From: Nocardiopsis quinghaiensis
GTDB taxonomy: Bacteria; Actinomycetota; Actinomycetes; Streptosporangiales; Streptosporangiaceae
Assembly (NCBI RefSeq): GCF_008638365.1
Contig: NZ_VWVU01000001.1
Location: forward strand, 372,001 to 436,000
Length of the DNA: 64,000 bases
Direction: 5' to 3'
Under the pieces are notes generated by a model. It had not been told where the DNA came from and did not search any database. It worked only from the letters and a program-made list of their open reading frames with translations. Positions 27,350-41,133 of this stretch are shown one piece after another; the first letter of the stretch is position 1; each line of letters opens with the position of its first letter. A program made the translations under genes and the position numbers.

Positions 27350-28297
27350 ATGGGTGAACTCAGGTCACGGCGATCGGTGCTCGCGGTACCGGGGTCCAAC
27401 CCCCGGTTCGTGGACAAGGCCCGGGGACTGGACGTGGACGCCTTCTTCCTCGACCTGGAGGACGCGGTCGCGCCCCTGGAGAAGGGGGACGCCCGCAGGA
27501 CCGTGGTCCGGGCCCTCAACGACGGCGGCTGGGGCGACAGGGTCCGCACGGTCCGGGTGAACGACGTCACCACGGAGTGGGCCTACCGTGACGTCATCGC
27601 CGTCGTCGAGGGCGCCGGGGCCGAACTCGACGCCCTGGTCCTGCCCAAGGTCACCGGTGCCCGTGACGTGCAGTGGCTCGACACCCTCCTCACCCAGATC
27701 GAGCGTGCCGCCGGGCTGCGGGTCGGCCGGATCGGCATCGAGGCGCAGATCGAGGACGCCCGCGGCCTGGTCGCCGTCCACGAGATCGCCGCCGCCTCGC
27801 CCCGCCTGGAGGCCCTCGTCTACGGGCCCGCCGACTTCATGGCCTCCCTCAACATGAAGAGCCTGGTCGTCGGCGAGCAGCCGCCCGGCTACGACACCGG
27901 TGACGCCTACCACTACGTGCTCATGCGCATCCTCACGGCCGCCCGCGCCAACGGCCTGCAGGCCATCGACGGCCCCTACCTCCAGATCCGCGACGTGGAC
28001 GCCTTCCGCCGGTCCGCCGCGCGCACCGCCGCCCTCGGCTTCGACGGCAAGTGGGTCCTGCACCCGCTCCAGGTGGAGGCCGCCAACGAGGTGTTCGCGC
28101 CCACCCAGGAGGACTACGACCACGCCGAGCTGATCCTGGACGCCTACGCGCACGCCACCACCGTGGACCGGCGCGGCGCCGTCATGCTCGGCGGGGAGAT
28201 GCTCGACGAGGCCTCCCGCAAGATGGCGCTCGTGGTCGCGGGCAAGGGCCGTGCGGCCGGGCTCAGGCGCACCCGCGAGTTCGATCCCGGCGCCTGA
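27350..28297 (+). CDS. HpcH/HpaI aldolase / citrate-lyase-beta-type CoA lyase
   Basis: A 315-residue TIM-barrel lyase. The sequence VLAVPGSNPRFVDKA, FFLDLEDAV (metal-binding Glu/Asp) and YGPADFMASL are hallmarks of CitE/malyl-CoA lyase proteins. Probable reactions are cleavage of malyl-CoA or beta-methylmalyl-CoA to glyoxylate and an acyl-CoA. No partner such as a CoA transferase is nearby, so the substrate is open. It is monocistronic and divergent from the molybdoenzyme gene, with 180 bp between starts. Confidence 0.8.
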   Translation: MGELRSRRSVLAVPGSNPRFVDKARGLDVDAFFLDLEDAVAPLEKGDARRTVVRALNDGGWGDRVRTVRVNDVTTEWAYRDVIAVVEGAGAELDALVLPKVTGARDVQWLDTLLTQIERAAGLRVGRIGIEAQIEDARGLVAVHEIAAASPRLEALVYGPADFMASLNMKSLVVGEQPPGYDTGDAYHYVLMRILTAARANGLQAIDGPYLQIRDVDAFRRSAARTAALGFDGKWVLHPLQVEAANEVFAPTQEDYDHAELILDAYAHATTVDRRGAVMLGGEMLDEASRKMALVVAGKGRAAGLRRTREFDPGA

Positions 28298-28371
28298 CCG
28301 GCGCCCGACCGGCGCGGATCCGACGCGCACGCCGCCGGTCTCTTACCGCTTTCTCACCCTGATACGGAACC

Positions 28372-29079
28372 ATGAGCGCCATGGAAGCCACCGCCACGGT
28401 CCTGGTCGCCGACGACGACCGCGCGATCAGGGACTCACTGCAACGCGCGCTCCAACTGGAGGGCTACGAGGTACGGACGGTCCCGGACGGGGTCCAGGCC
28501 CTGGCCGCCGTGCACGCCGAACCCGTCGACCTGCTCGTCCTCGACGTGATGATGCCGGGCGTGGACGGGCTCGGCGTGGCCCGGGTGCTGCGCGCCGAGC
28601 ACGACCGCACACCCATCCTCATGCTCACCGCGCGCGTGGAGACGCCCGACCGGGTGGCCGGGCTCGACGCCGGGGCCGACGACTACCTCGCCAAGCCCTT
28701 CGAGCTCGACGAACTCCTCGCCCGGCTGCGCGCCCTGCTGCGTCGCGCGGCGCCCGCTTCCGAGGACGCCGACGACGAGGGGCCGCTGCGGGTCGGCGAG
28801 CTGCGCCTGGACCCGCGCGCCCGCCGGGTCTGGCGCGGCGGGCGCGAGGTCGAGCTGTCCAAGACCGAGTTCGACCTCCTCGAACTCCTGGTCCGCAACG
28901 CCGGGATCGTGCTGGACCACTCCACCATCTACGACCGCATCTGGGGCTACGACTTCGGTCCCGAGTCCAAGAACCTCGCCGTCTACATCAGCTACCTGCG
29001 CCGGAAGCTGGAGGACGGGGGGCCACCGCTCATCCAGACCGTGCGCGGAGTCGGCTACACGCTCCGCCCGCAGGGATGA
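28372..29079 (+). CDS. OmpR/PhoB-family response regulator (MprA-like)
   Basis: A 235-residue regulator: receiver domain with phospho-acceptor Asp58 (LLVLDVMMPG) and the conserved AKPF lysine, then a winged-helix DNA-binding domain (ELSKTEFDLLELLVRN, KNLAVYISYLRRKLE). Start ATG 28372; ATG 28381 is an alternative. It overlaps the kinase gene by 4 bp. The arrangement near an HtrA-type protease recalls mycobacterial mprAB-pepD, an envelope-stress system, so an equivalent role is likely. Confidence 0.87.
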   Translation: MSAMEATATVLVADDDRAIRDSLQRALQLEGYEVRTVPDGVQALAAVHAEPVDLLVLDVMMPGVDGLGVARVLRAEHDRTPILMLTARVETPDRVAGLDAGADDYLAKPFELDELLARLRALLRRAAPASEDADDEGPLRVGELRLDPRARRVWRGGREVELSKTEFDLLELLVRNAGIVLDHSTIYDRIWGYDFGPESKNLAVYISYLRRKLEDGGPPLIQTVRGVGYTLRPQG

Positions 29080-30599
29080 CCCCCGTGTACCCCGGCCACA
29101 CCGGACCGTCCGGTCACGCCGATCCGTCCGGCCGCGGTACCGGCCCGTGGTGGCGGGGCGTGCTGGTGCGCCCGCGCGACTGGCGGCTGGGCACCCGTTT
29201 CGCGGTGATCTTCGCGCTGGTCGCCACCGTCGTCATCACCCTGGTCGGCGCCCTCGCCTACACCACCGCCGCCGCGCTCATCCGCGCCGACGTCGAGAGG
29301 GAGTTCGAGAACACCGTCGCCGACCTGTCCGACAAACTCGTCAGCCTCCACGACCAGGGAGGCGCCCCCTCCGGGTCAGGGCCGCTCCTGTCCGGACACA
29401 ACCTCCAGCTGCAGTTCCTCGGCCCCGACGGCAGCAGGACGGTCACCGTCGCCGACCCGTCCGAGGTCATCTTCTTCCAGCCCTCGGAACGGGACCTGGA
29501 GATCGCGGCGGAGGACGGACCCGGGATCGTCGAGATGCGCGAGCAGACCATCGACGGCCAGCAGTACCGGCTGGCCACGGTCTCGGCCGGAGACGGGAGC
29601 GGGGCCCTCCAACTCCTGCAGGCGCTCTCACCCACCGAGCTGATGCTCGACCGGCTCGCCACCCAGATCCTGTGGGTGGGCCTGTTCGTCGCCCTGTGCG
29701 CGGCCGCCGTGGGCTGGCTGGTGGGCCACCGCACCACCGGCCGTCTGGTGCGCCTCACCGACGCGGCCGAGTACGTCAGCTCCACCGGCCGGCTCGATCC
29801 GGTCGACTCCGGACGCAGCGGCGAGGGCCGGGAGGGCCTGGAGGAGGCCGGACGGGACGAGGTCGGCCGCCTCAGCAGCGCGTTCAACGCCATGCTCGCC
29901 CGCCTCGCCCGTTCCAAGGACGATCAGCGCCGCCTCGTCCAGGACGCGGCACACGAACTCCGCACCCCGCTGACCAGCCTGTACACCAACGTGCAGGTGC
30001 TCGGCAGGGTGGACCGGCTCAGCCCGGACGCGCGCGACAGCCTCATCGAGGACCTGCGCGGCGAGACACGCGAGCTGACCGCCCTGGTCAACGAGCTGGT
30101 CGGCCTGGCCACCGGGGACCACGAGGACGAGCCGATGAGCGCCGTCTCCCTGGCCGAGGTCGCGGAGAGGGTCGCCAGGCGCACCCACCGCCGCACCGGA
30201 CGGGACATCGTCGTGGACGCCGACGACAGCGTCGTGTGGGGCCGTCCCGGCTCCCTGGAGCGCGCCGTCGCCAACCCGGTCGAGAACTCCGCCAAGTTCG
30301 ACCCCGAGGGAACCGCGCCCATCGAGATCCGGGTGCGCGGCGGGGCCGTGGAGGTCATGGACCGGGGACCCGGCATCGCCCCGGCCGAGCTCGACCACGT
30401 CTTCGAACGCTTCTACCGCGCCACCGTCGCCCGCGGCCTGCCCGGCTCCGGACTCGGACTGTCCATGGTCAGGGAGATCGCGCACGCCCACGGCGGCCGG
30501 GTCTTCGCCCGTAACCGTGAGGGCGGCGGCGCCGTCATCGGCTTCCAACTGCCCGTGTTCACGCCGTCGGACGGGGAGGGGCCGACGGGTACGGGGTGA
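29076..30599 (+). CDS. Sensor histidine kinase (MprB-like)
   Basis: A 507-residue membrane kinase. Two membrane segments (about 43-68 and 195-215) flank an extracytoplasmic sensor of about 125 residues. A HAMP linker, the dimerisation box with phospho-His293 (AAHELRTPLTSL) and an HATPase domain follow (N-box ANPVENSAKF, G boxes DRGPGIAP and GSGLGLSM). The ATGA overlap with the regulator gene means coupled translation. A strong terminator ends the operon at 30629-30664. Confidence 0.87.
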   Translation: MTPVYPGHTGPSGHADPSGRGTGPWWRGVLVRPRDWRLGTRFAVIFALVATVVITLVGALAYTTAAALIRADVEREFENTVADLSDKLVSLHDQGGAPSGSGPLLSGHNLQLQFLGPDGSRTVTVADPSEVIFFQPSERDLEIAAEDGPGIVEMREQTIDGQQYRLATVSAGDGSGALQLLQALSPTELMLDRLATQILWVGLFVALCAAAVGWLVGHRTTGRLVRLTDAAEYVSSTGRLDPVDSGRSGEGREGLEEAGRDEVGRLSSAFNAMLARLARSKDDQRRLVQDAAHELRTPLTSLYTNVQVLGRVDRLSPDARDSLIEDLRGETRELTALVNELVGLATGDHEDEPMSAVSLAEVAERVARRTHRRTGRDIVVDADDSVVWGRPGSLERAVANPVENSAKFDPEGTAPIEIRVRGGAVEVMDRGPGIAPAELDHVFERFYRATVARGLPGSGLGLSMVREIAHAHGGRVFARNREGGGAVIGFQLPVFTPSDGEGPTGTG

Positions 30600-30628
30600 G
30601 CCCCGGCCGCGGCCCCGAAACGGAGGGA

Positions 30629-30664
30629 GGGGCGGTCCCGGACCCTCGGGTCCGGGACCGCCCC
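30629..30664. terminator. Bidirectional terminator hairpin
   Basis: A perfect GC-rich inverted repeat, arms 30629-30645 and 30648-30664, can form a 16-bp stem with a CTCG loop. It lies exactly between the convergent kinase and HtrA genes and should stop both. No U tract follows. Confidence 0.75.
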
Positions 30665-30693
30665 TAGGCGGGAGAACCGGTGACGGCGCCCGC

Positions 30694-32409
30694 TCAGTCC
30701 CCCTCGTTCCCGGTCTCGGTCTGGGCCGCGTCGGAGCTCTGCTCCCCGAGTGCCACCGTGACCTCCTCCTCGGGGCCGGTGCCGCCGGGCAGCACCCCGA
30801 GCGTCACCTCATCGCCGGGCTGGCGGACCCGGATCTGCGCGATCAGCTCGTCCGGCGTGGACACCTCCTCGCCGTCCACGGACACCACCACGTCACCGGT
30901 CTGGACACCGGCCTCGGCGGCCGCGCCGCCGCTGGTCACGTCCACGATCTCGGCACCGCCCACAGGCGAGTTGGTGATGGTCGCCTCGATGGCCGGGTAG
31001 CTCGCGGTGCCGTCCTCGATGAGCTGCTCAGCGATCGGGCGCACCTGGTTGATCGGGATGGCGAAGCCCAGGCCCACCGAACCGCTGTCCTGCGAGATGC
31101 CCGCGATCGCGGTGTTGATGCCGATCACCTCGCCGTTCATGTTCACCAGCGGACCGCCGGAGTTGCCGGGGTTGATCGCCGCGTCCGTCTGGATCGCGCT
31201 GATCACCGTGGAGGTCTGTCCGTTGGCGCTCTCGGCCGTGCCGGTGTTCACCGGCCGGTTCAGCGCGCTGACCACACCCGTGGTCACCGTGCCCGTCAGG
31301 CCCAGCGGGGAGCCGATCGCGACCACCTGGGCGCCCACCCCGACCTCCTCGGAGTCGCCGAGTTCGGCCGGTTGGAGATCGTTGCGCCCCTCCGCCTTGA
31401 GCACCGCGATGTCGGAGACCGGGTCCGAGCCCAGGATCTCGGCGCGCGCGGAGGTCCCGTCGTTGAACAGCACCTCCATCGGACCGCTCTGGGCGGCCTC
31501 CGCCACGTGCGCGTTGGTCAGGATCTGGCCGTCGGAGGAGATGATCACACCGCTGCCGCCGCCGGTGGGCGTCTGGATGGACACCACACTCGGCAGGATC
31601 GTGTCGGCGACCTCGCCGACGGCGCCCTGGGTCTGCGTGCCCTCCGGCTCCCCGCTGAGCGAGCTGACCGGTCCGCTCAGGCCGTTGGGGAGCAGATAGG
31701 CGGTGCCCAGGGCCGTCGCCGGCCCCACGAGCAGGCTCGTGATCAGGGCGGTGATCGCGGCGATGGCGATGATGCCGGCGGGACCGCGCCTCCTCTCGGG
31801 CCCGTGCGCCGAGCCGTGCGGCGGACCGCCGAACGGAGGCTGGCCGCCATGGCCGCCGTACCCGCCGTACCCGCCGTGACCGCCCGTCCCGAACGCGCCG
31901 CCGCCACCGTAGGGGTACTGCCCCTGGTGGTGCTCGCCGGGGGCGCCCGGCCCGTGGGGGCCGCCGCCCTGCCCCGGAGGGGTGTGGCCGCCGTGCTGGG
32001 CGGCGAACTGGTCGTACTGGCCGCCGGTCTGGCCGCCGGGCCCGTGCGGCGGGAAGGTGTAGGAGGACCGCTCCGGGTCGTTGGGCCCGGTGGCCCACCG
32101 CGGCGGGTGCCCGGACGGCGAGAAGCCGGGGCCGGTTCCCGGGGCGGGCTCCGCACGTCGGAACTCCGGCTGTTCCCCGGACCGCTGGGGTCCGGTCCGC
32201 TCACCGGACCGCGGGGCCCCGGGAGCGTCGGCGGGCGGCTGGGGCCCGGCCTCCTCGGGCTCCCCGTCGCGGGTTCGGGCCCCATCGCCGGTGGAGGAGT
32301 ACTCCTCATACGGGTTGGAGGCCACCGGCTGGTCAGCGGGCCCGGCGGGATGCTGGCTCCCGGACGCCGCACCGGGCTCGGTACCTGCACTCGGTTCGTT
32401 GGCGTTCAA
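30694..32409 (-). CDS. HtrA/DegP-type serine protease with PDZ domain
   Basis: A 571-residue membrane-anchored protease. Residues 1-208 are a cytoplasmic Pro/Gly/Gln-rich tail, 211-240 the membrane segment. The trypsin-like domain (about 262-450) has a full triad: His301 (TNAHV), Asp333 (SDIAVLK), Ser417 (GNSGGP). A single PDZ domain (about 470-555) follows. It would degrade or refold misfolded envelope proteins outside the cell. Placement opposite an MprAB-like system matches mycobacterial PepD. The unusually long disordered tail is common in actinobacterial homologues. Confidence 0.88.
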   Translation of the reverse strand: MNANEPSAGTEPGAASGSQHPAGPADQPVASNPYEEYSSTGDGARTRDGEPEEAGPQPPADAPGAPRSGERTGPQRSGEQPEFRRAEPAPGTGPGFSPSGHPPRWATGPNDPERSSYTFPPHGPGGQTGGQYDQFAAQHGGHTPPGQGGGPHGPGAPGEHHQGQYPYGGGGAFGTGGHGGYGGYGGHGGQPPFGGPPHGSAHGPERRRGPAGIIAIAAITALITSLLVGPATALGTAYLLPNGLSGPVSSLSGEPEGTQTQGAVGEVADTILPSVVSIQTPTGGGSGVIISSDGQILTNAHVAEAAQSGPMEVLFNDGTSARAEILGSDPVSDIAVLKAEGRNDLQPAELGDSEEVGVGAQVVAIGSPLGLTGTVTTGVVSALNRPVNTGTAESANGQTSTVISAIQTDAAINPGNSGGPLVNMNGEVIGINTAIAGISQDSGSVGLGFAIPINQVRPIAEQLIEDGTASYPAIEATITNSPVGGAEIVDVTSGGAAAEAGVQTGDVVVSVDGEEVSTPDELIAQIRVRQPGDEVTLGVLPGGTGPEEEVTVALGEQSSDAAQTETGNEGD

Positions 32410-32649
32410 CGCATCCTCCGACTGGCGGGACGATGTTCAGTGACGGGATCCATCATGCGGCGCATGGGTTAGAACAGGGTGAGAGCCCGATACACCAGGG
32501 TTTCGAGTCCCCTTTGCGCACTGTTGGATCGGGCCCGGGCTCCATCGGTCCGTTCCTCCGGTGCGGGCTTCCGTAGGCACTGTATGCACTGCAATGTCCG
32601 AAACGATACCGCGCTGACTCTCAAGCGAGACGCCGGAGAAGAGCCGACC

Positions 32650-33255
32650 TTGATCAAAATCGTTCTTGCTGATGACGAACACCTGGTCCGAGGGGCCATC
32701 GCCGCCCTCCTCGGCCTGGAGGAGGACCTGGAGATCGTCGCCGAGGTCGGGCGTGGCGACGAGGTGGCCGACGCCGTCCTGCGGTACGGCGCCGCCGTCG
32801 CCGTCCTGGACATCGAGATGCCCGGAGCCACAGGCCTGGAGGTCGCCGCCCAGCTCGGGAGGAGCGCCCCCGACTGCGGCGTCGTCATCCTCACCAGCTT
32901 CGGCCGTCCCGGTTACCTGCGCCGCGCCCTCTCCGCCGGCGCGCGCGGCTTCCTGGCCAAGGACGCCCCCGTCGACCAGCTCGCCGGAGCCGTCCGCCGT
33001 GTCCACGAGGGCGGCCGCTACATCGACACCGACCTCGCCGCCGCCGCCATGGCCGGAGGCGAGAGCCCCCTCACCGACCGTGAGACCGAGGTGCTGCGCG
33101 CCGCCTCCGACGGCGCCACCGTGACCCGGATCGCGGCCGCCCTCCACCTGACCGAGGGCACCGTGCGCAACTACCTCTCCAACGCCATCGGCAAGACCGG
33201 CGCCGACAACCGGATGTCCGCCATCCGCACGGCCCAGGACATGGGCTGGCTCTGA
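32650..33255 (+). CDS. Orphan NarL/LuxR-family response regulator
   Basis: A 201-residue regulator: receiver domain with Asp54 (AVLDIEMPG) and Lys in AKDAP, then a LuxR-type helix-turn-helix (LTDRETEVLRAASDGAT, EGTVRNYLSNAIGKTG). I chose TTG 32650 because family members start close to the ILADDEH strand. An upstream in-frame ATG at 32584 would add 22 residues. No sensor kinase of the NarX/DesK type is adjacent, so its partner is elsewhere. It is divergent from htrA; 240 bp separate the starts and include promoter-like AT-rich sequence near 32580-32605. Confidence 0.83.
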   Translation: MIKIVLADDEHLVRGAIAALLGLEEDLEIVAEVGRGDEVADAVLRYGAAVAVLDIEMPGATGLEVAAQLGRSAPDCGVVILTSFGRPGYLRRALSAGARGFLAKDAPVDQLAGAVRRVHEGGRYIDTDLAAAAMAGGESPLTDRETEVLRAASDGATVTRIAAALHLTEGTVRNYLSNAIGKTGADNRMSAIRTAQDMGWL

Positions 33256-33289
33256 AGCCCTCCGGGGCGCGGGCCCTCCGGCCGGCCCA

Positions 33290-35497
33290 TCAGAGGAAGC
33301 GCAGCACCAGCATCGCGGTGTCGTCACTGCGCCCGCCAGGGGCGTACTCCTCCAGCTCCCGGTCGATACGGCTGATCACCGCCTGGGCGGTCAGCCCGGC
33401 GCAGCCGGAGAAGATCTCCGTCAGCCCCTCGTCGCCGAGCATGTCGCCGTTGTTGCGCCGCTCGGTCACGCCGTCGGTCACCGCCAGCATCACCTCGCCC
33501 GGGCGGATGTCCACGTTCTCGGTCGTGAACCCCACGTCCTCGAACGCGCCCAGCAGCGGCTGGGACGCAGCGAACGACGCCACCTCGCCCTTCTGGTTCA
33601 GCCGCATCGGCAGCGGGTGCCCGGCGGAGACCATCCGCAGCCGCATCCCGCCCCCGCCGTCCGTGGCCGGGATCATCTCCCCGTACAGCATCGTCAGGAA
33701 CCGGGTGGAGGTGTTCTCGTCCAGGATCGCCATGTTCAGCCGCTGCATGATGTGCGACGGCGCGAACCCCTCCTTGGCCAGCGCCCGCAGCGTGTGCCGT
33801 GCCAGGCCGGTCACGGCCGCCGCCTCCGGACCCGTCCCGCACACGTCGCCGATCGCGAAGCACCACCGCCCGTTCGCCGCGAACACGTCGTAGAAGTCCC
33901 CGCCGACCACGTTCCGCTCGTCCGCCGGACGGTAGAACACCGCGTGGTCCACGTTCGGGATCACGGGCTCCTTCTCCTTCGCGGGAAGGAGGCTGCGCTG
34001 CAGGGCGTCGCTCATCGCGGACTGCTTCTCGTGCAGACGCGCGTTCTCCATGGCCGAGGCCACCCGGCGGCTCAGGTCGTCGGCGACGTCGACCTCGTCG
34101 CGGGTGAAGTCGTCCGACTCGTTCTTGCCGATCGTCATCCGGCCCAGCGCGCGCCCGTGCGCCACCAGCGGGATGCTGATCGCCGGGCCGCTCGCCAGCT
34201 CCCGGATCAGCTGCTCGTCCAGTCCCTCCTTGGCCAGCTCGGCCGGGGACCACAGCGGCTGCGGCTCCCGCTGCTCGTGCGGCGGCAGCCCCGTCAGCAG
34301 CGCCCGCAGGATGTCGTTGTAGTTCTCGTCGCTGTGCACCACGTGCATCAGCTGGGACGCACCCATCTCGTTGATGGTCTCGATGGCGCACCACCGCCCC
34401 AGCCGCGAGGTGATCAGCTGCGCCGCCAGGGCGCCCGTCATCCGCTCGTCCAGGGTGCCCGCCAACAGGTCGCTGGCCTCGGCCAGGAAGCTCAGCGAGG
34501 CGCGCCTGCTCAGCTCCACCTCCGCCAGGCGTGCGCGCTCCACCGGCAGCGCGATCAGGTCCGCGCCCTCCTGGAGCCGCCTGGCCGCCGCCGGTCCGAA
34601 GTGCCGGGCCCGTTTGGAGGCCACCCCCAGCAGGCCGGTGACCCGTCCGTCCACGATCAGCGGTGCCGTCACCAGCGAGCGCATCCCCGCGCGCAGCAGC
34701 CGCCCCCGGCCGGTACGGGCGATCATCAGGTCGTCGTTGATCACCGCGTTCGGCTCCGGCGCCGCGGACGGGAAGATCTCCTCGGTGCGCACCCGCAGCG
34801 ACCGCCACGGTGCACCGCCCGGGGTCAGCCCGACCGCGGAGCGCACCTCCCACATCGTCTCGTCGGACGTGGCCAGGGTGATGTAGGCCGCGTCCCCGCC
34901 CAGCACCGTGGTCGCGTACTCCACGGTGCGCTCCAGCAGCTGCGGCAGTCTCAGCCGCGAGCCCAGGGCGGAGTCCAGCGCCGACCACGGCGCAGGACGC
35001 GTGGGACGAGAGGGGCCCTTACGTACCGGAGGTGACTCCAGTGACGGGTGCTCCTCGGTGGTGTCCTCGATCCGGAACCACACGGCCTTGTCGTTGCGCC
35101 CGTAGCTCACACCCCAGCTGGACGCGATCGCCGACGCCAGGGCCAGCCCCAGGCCGCCGCCGCGCCCGTTGTCCCGGGACGCCGAGGCCTCCACCGACAG
35201 CGGTCCCGCCTGCGGTACGGCCCGTTCGGGCACGGAGTCGGTCACCATCACCTCCGTCGACCCCTCGCCCCGGCGCACGGTCACGTCCAGAGATGACCTC
35301 GCGTGGATGACGGCATTGGTCACCAGCTCGCTGACAAGCAGGATCACATCGTCGGCAGGGTCGGGCACACCCCACGACAGAAGGGTGTCGTGAACGAACT
35401 CGCGGGCCGCCGCCGCGGTCTCCGGGGCGGGAGGGAACTCTCGTCGAGCGACCTTCAACGCGTCTTGTGCTGGCAAGCCGTCGGTGTCCTTCGTCAC
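33290..35497 (-). CDS. osaC: OsaC-like HATPase-GAF-GAF-PP2C regulatory protein
   Basis: A 735-residue cytoplasmic protein. Order: RsbW-like HATPase (about 20-150: VSELVTNAVIHA, GGLGLALASAIASSWG), GAF 1 (about 185-330), GAF 2 (about 345-495), SpoIIE-type PP2C phosphatase (about 520-735: GGDFYDVF, IGDVCGTGPEAA, GGRSDDTAMLVL). It can thus combine anti-sigma kinase and anti-anti-sigma phosphatase activities. It is divergent from an osaAB-like pair, as Streptomyces coelicolor osaC is, where the protein lowers sigma-B activity after osmotic stress. GTG 35497 is the likely start; no good ribosome binding site is seen. Confidence 0.78.
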   Translation of the reverse strand: MTKDTDGLPAQDALKVARREFPPAPETAAAAREFVHDTLLSWGVPDPADDVILLVSELVTNAVIHARSSLDVTVRRGEGSTEVMVTDSVPERAVPQAGPLSVEASASRDNGRGGGLGLALASAIASSWGVSYGRNDKAVWFRIEDTTEEHPSLESPPVRKGPSRPTRPAPWSALDSALGSRLRLPQLLERTVEYATTVLGGDAAYITLATSDETMWEVRSAVGLTPGGAPWRSLRVRTEEIFPSAAPEPNAVINDDLMIARTGRGRLLRAGMRSLVTAPLIVDGRVTGLLGVASKRARHFGPAAARRLQEGADLIALPVERARLAEVELSRRASLSFLAEASDLLAGTLDERMTGALAAQLITSRLGRWCAIETINEMGASQLMHVVHSDENYNDILRALLTGLPPHEQREPQPLWSPAELAKEGLDEQLIRELASGPAISIPLVAHGRALGRMTIGKNESDDFTRDEVDVADDLSRRVASAMENARLHEKQSAMSDALQRSLLPAKEKEPVIPNVDHAVFYRPADERNVVGGDFYDVFAANGRWCFAIGDVCGTGPEAAAVTGLARHTLRALAKEGFAPSHIMQRLNMAILDENTSTRFLTMLYGEMIPATDGGGGMRLRMVSAGHPLPMRLNQKGEVASFAASQPLLGAFEDVGFTTENVDIRPGEVMLAVTDGVTERRNNGDMLGDEGLTEIFSGCAGLTAQAVISRIDRELEEYAPGGRSDDTAMLVLRFL

Positions 35498-35877
35498 TGG
35501 GTGCGTGCGTGGGGGTGATGGTCAGTGCCACGATACGCGTGCCGTGGCGGGCGGTACCGCCCGAAGCGTCATTCGGAAGTCCTGACGAGGAGAGGGCCGC
35601 CCCCCGGAGCCGCCTCCGGAAGGACAACATCGGGAACCCACCTGTGCAGGTCGGCTCGGCCGGTTAGTGTAAGTCACCGACACATCCGCTTCTTTCGGGT
35701 GGTACTTCACGCAGGTAGCGTGACGGGGTGTCACCAGGGTACGCGGTACCGCCGCGTGCCCCCCGTCCATGCGTGCCGTCCGTGGACACGGCCCGCCGCC
35801 CACGCGGCGGCCGGGCCGCCCGGACGGGTGCCCGGACGGGATGTCGAGGTGGCAGATCAGGCTGAGGAGGGGGTTCG
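35498..35877. other. 380-bp divergent regulatory region between osaC-like and osaA-like genes
   Basis: No gene-like frame is present. Bases 35660-35755 contain short palindromes, a GTGA-N7-TCACC element (annotated separately) and GCGGTACCGC at 35743-35752. A GAGGAGG ribosome binding site lies 8-14 bp before the osaA-like start. Promoters for both genes must lie here. Confidence 0.5.
35720..35735. promoter_or_regulatory. Inverted GTGA/TCAC site, possible BldD-type operator
   Basis: GTGA (35720-35723) and TCACC (35731-35735) are separated by 7 bp, with an overlapping palindrome GGTGTCACC at 35727-35735. Streptomyces BldD recognises inverted AGTGA/TCACT-like half-sites with variable spacing. 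The match is short and unproven. Confidence 0.3.
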
Positions 35878-40302
<4,425 letters not shown>

Positions 40303-40308
40303 CCCGAA

Positions 40309-40947
40309 GTGACCCAGAAGGCCAACATCCTTCTCGTCGACGACCGCGACGAGAACCTGATCGCGCTGGAGGCCGCACTCACCTCCCTGGACCAGAACCT
40401 GGTCAGGGCCAACTCGGGTGAGGAGGCGCTCAAGCACCTTCTGGGCACGGACTTCGCGGTCATCCTGCTCGACGTGGTCATGCCGGGAATGGACGGCTTC
40501 GAGACCGCCGCGCACATCAAGCAGCGCGAGAAGACCAAGGACGTGCCGATCATCTTCCTGACCGCCCAGGAGATCGACCGGCACCAGGTCTTCCGCGGCT
40601 ACGCCTCGCGCGCGGTGGACTTCCTGCTCAAGCCGTTCGACCCCTGGGTGCTGCGCTCCAAGGTCGAGGTGTTCGTGGAGCTGCACCAGCTCAAGGCGCA
40701 GATGCGCGAGCAGGCCCGCACCCTCCAGCGTGACCTGGGGCAGGAGACCGGGGAGCCCGGCAAGGTCCTGGCCGAGCAGCTGGCGCAGCGCGCCCGTCAG
40801 GTGCAGGCCGACCTGACCCAGCTGCGTGAGCACATCGTGGCCGGCTACCAGGACGTGGACCAGCCGCTGGTGGACGGTGTGCGCCGCATGGACAGCTCGG
40901 TGTCCCGGCTGACCACCCTGGTGGACACCCTGCACGGCCCCCAGTGA
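40309..40947 (+). CDS. osaB: OsaB-like response regulator without DNA-binding domain
   Basis: A 212-residue protein: receiver domain (about 5-122) with Asp55 (VILLDVVMPG) and Lys in LKPFD, then a C-terminal helical/coiled-coil region (about 125-205). There is no helix-turn-helix, so its output must be by protein contact. It starts at GTG 40309, 6 bp after the kinase gene, and is the likely phospho-acceptor or relay partner of that kinase. In S. coelicolor OsaB is needed for growth and development at high osmolarity. Confidence 0.82.
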   Translation: MTQKANILLVDDRDENLIALEAALTSLDQNLVRANSGEEALKHLLGTDFAVILLDVVMPGMDGFETAAHIKQREKTKDVPIIFLTAQEIDRHQVFRGYASRAVDFLLKPFDPWVLRSKVEVFVELHQLKAQMREQARTLQRDLGQETGEPGKVLAEQLAQRARQVQADLTQLREHIVAGYQDVDQPLVDGVRRMDSSVSRLTTLVDTLHGPQ

Positions 40948-41133
40948 CCACCCGGACCGTGGCGGACGGGGGCGGGACCCACGGGGGTGCCGTTCGGGCG
41001 CCGGCGGGGTTCTGGGGGTGCCGGACGTGCGATCGCGAGGAACGAGCCATCGCACGGAAGGTGCCGAGGGTTCCCGCCTACAGGGCGCACGAACACGGGG
41101 CGAAACGGAGCGGAGCCCCAGAGAAGACACAGC

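Noticed and set aside
31820..31990. Tandem GC repeats that look like a minisatellite
   Set aside because: They encode the Gly/Pro/Gln/His-rich tail of the HtrA protein in frame and need no separate explanation.
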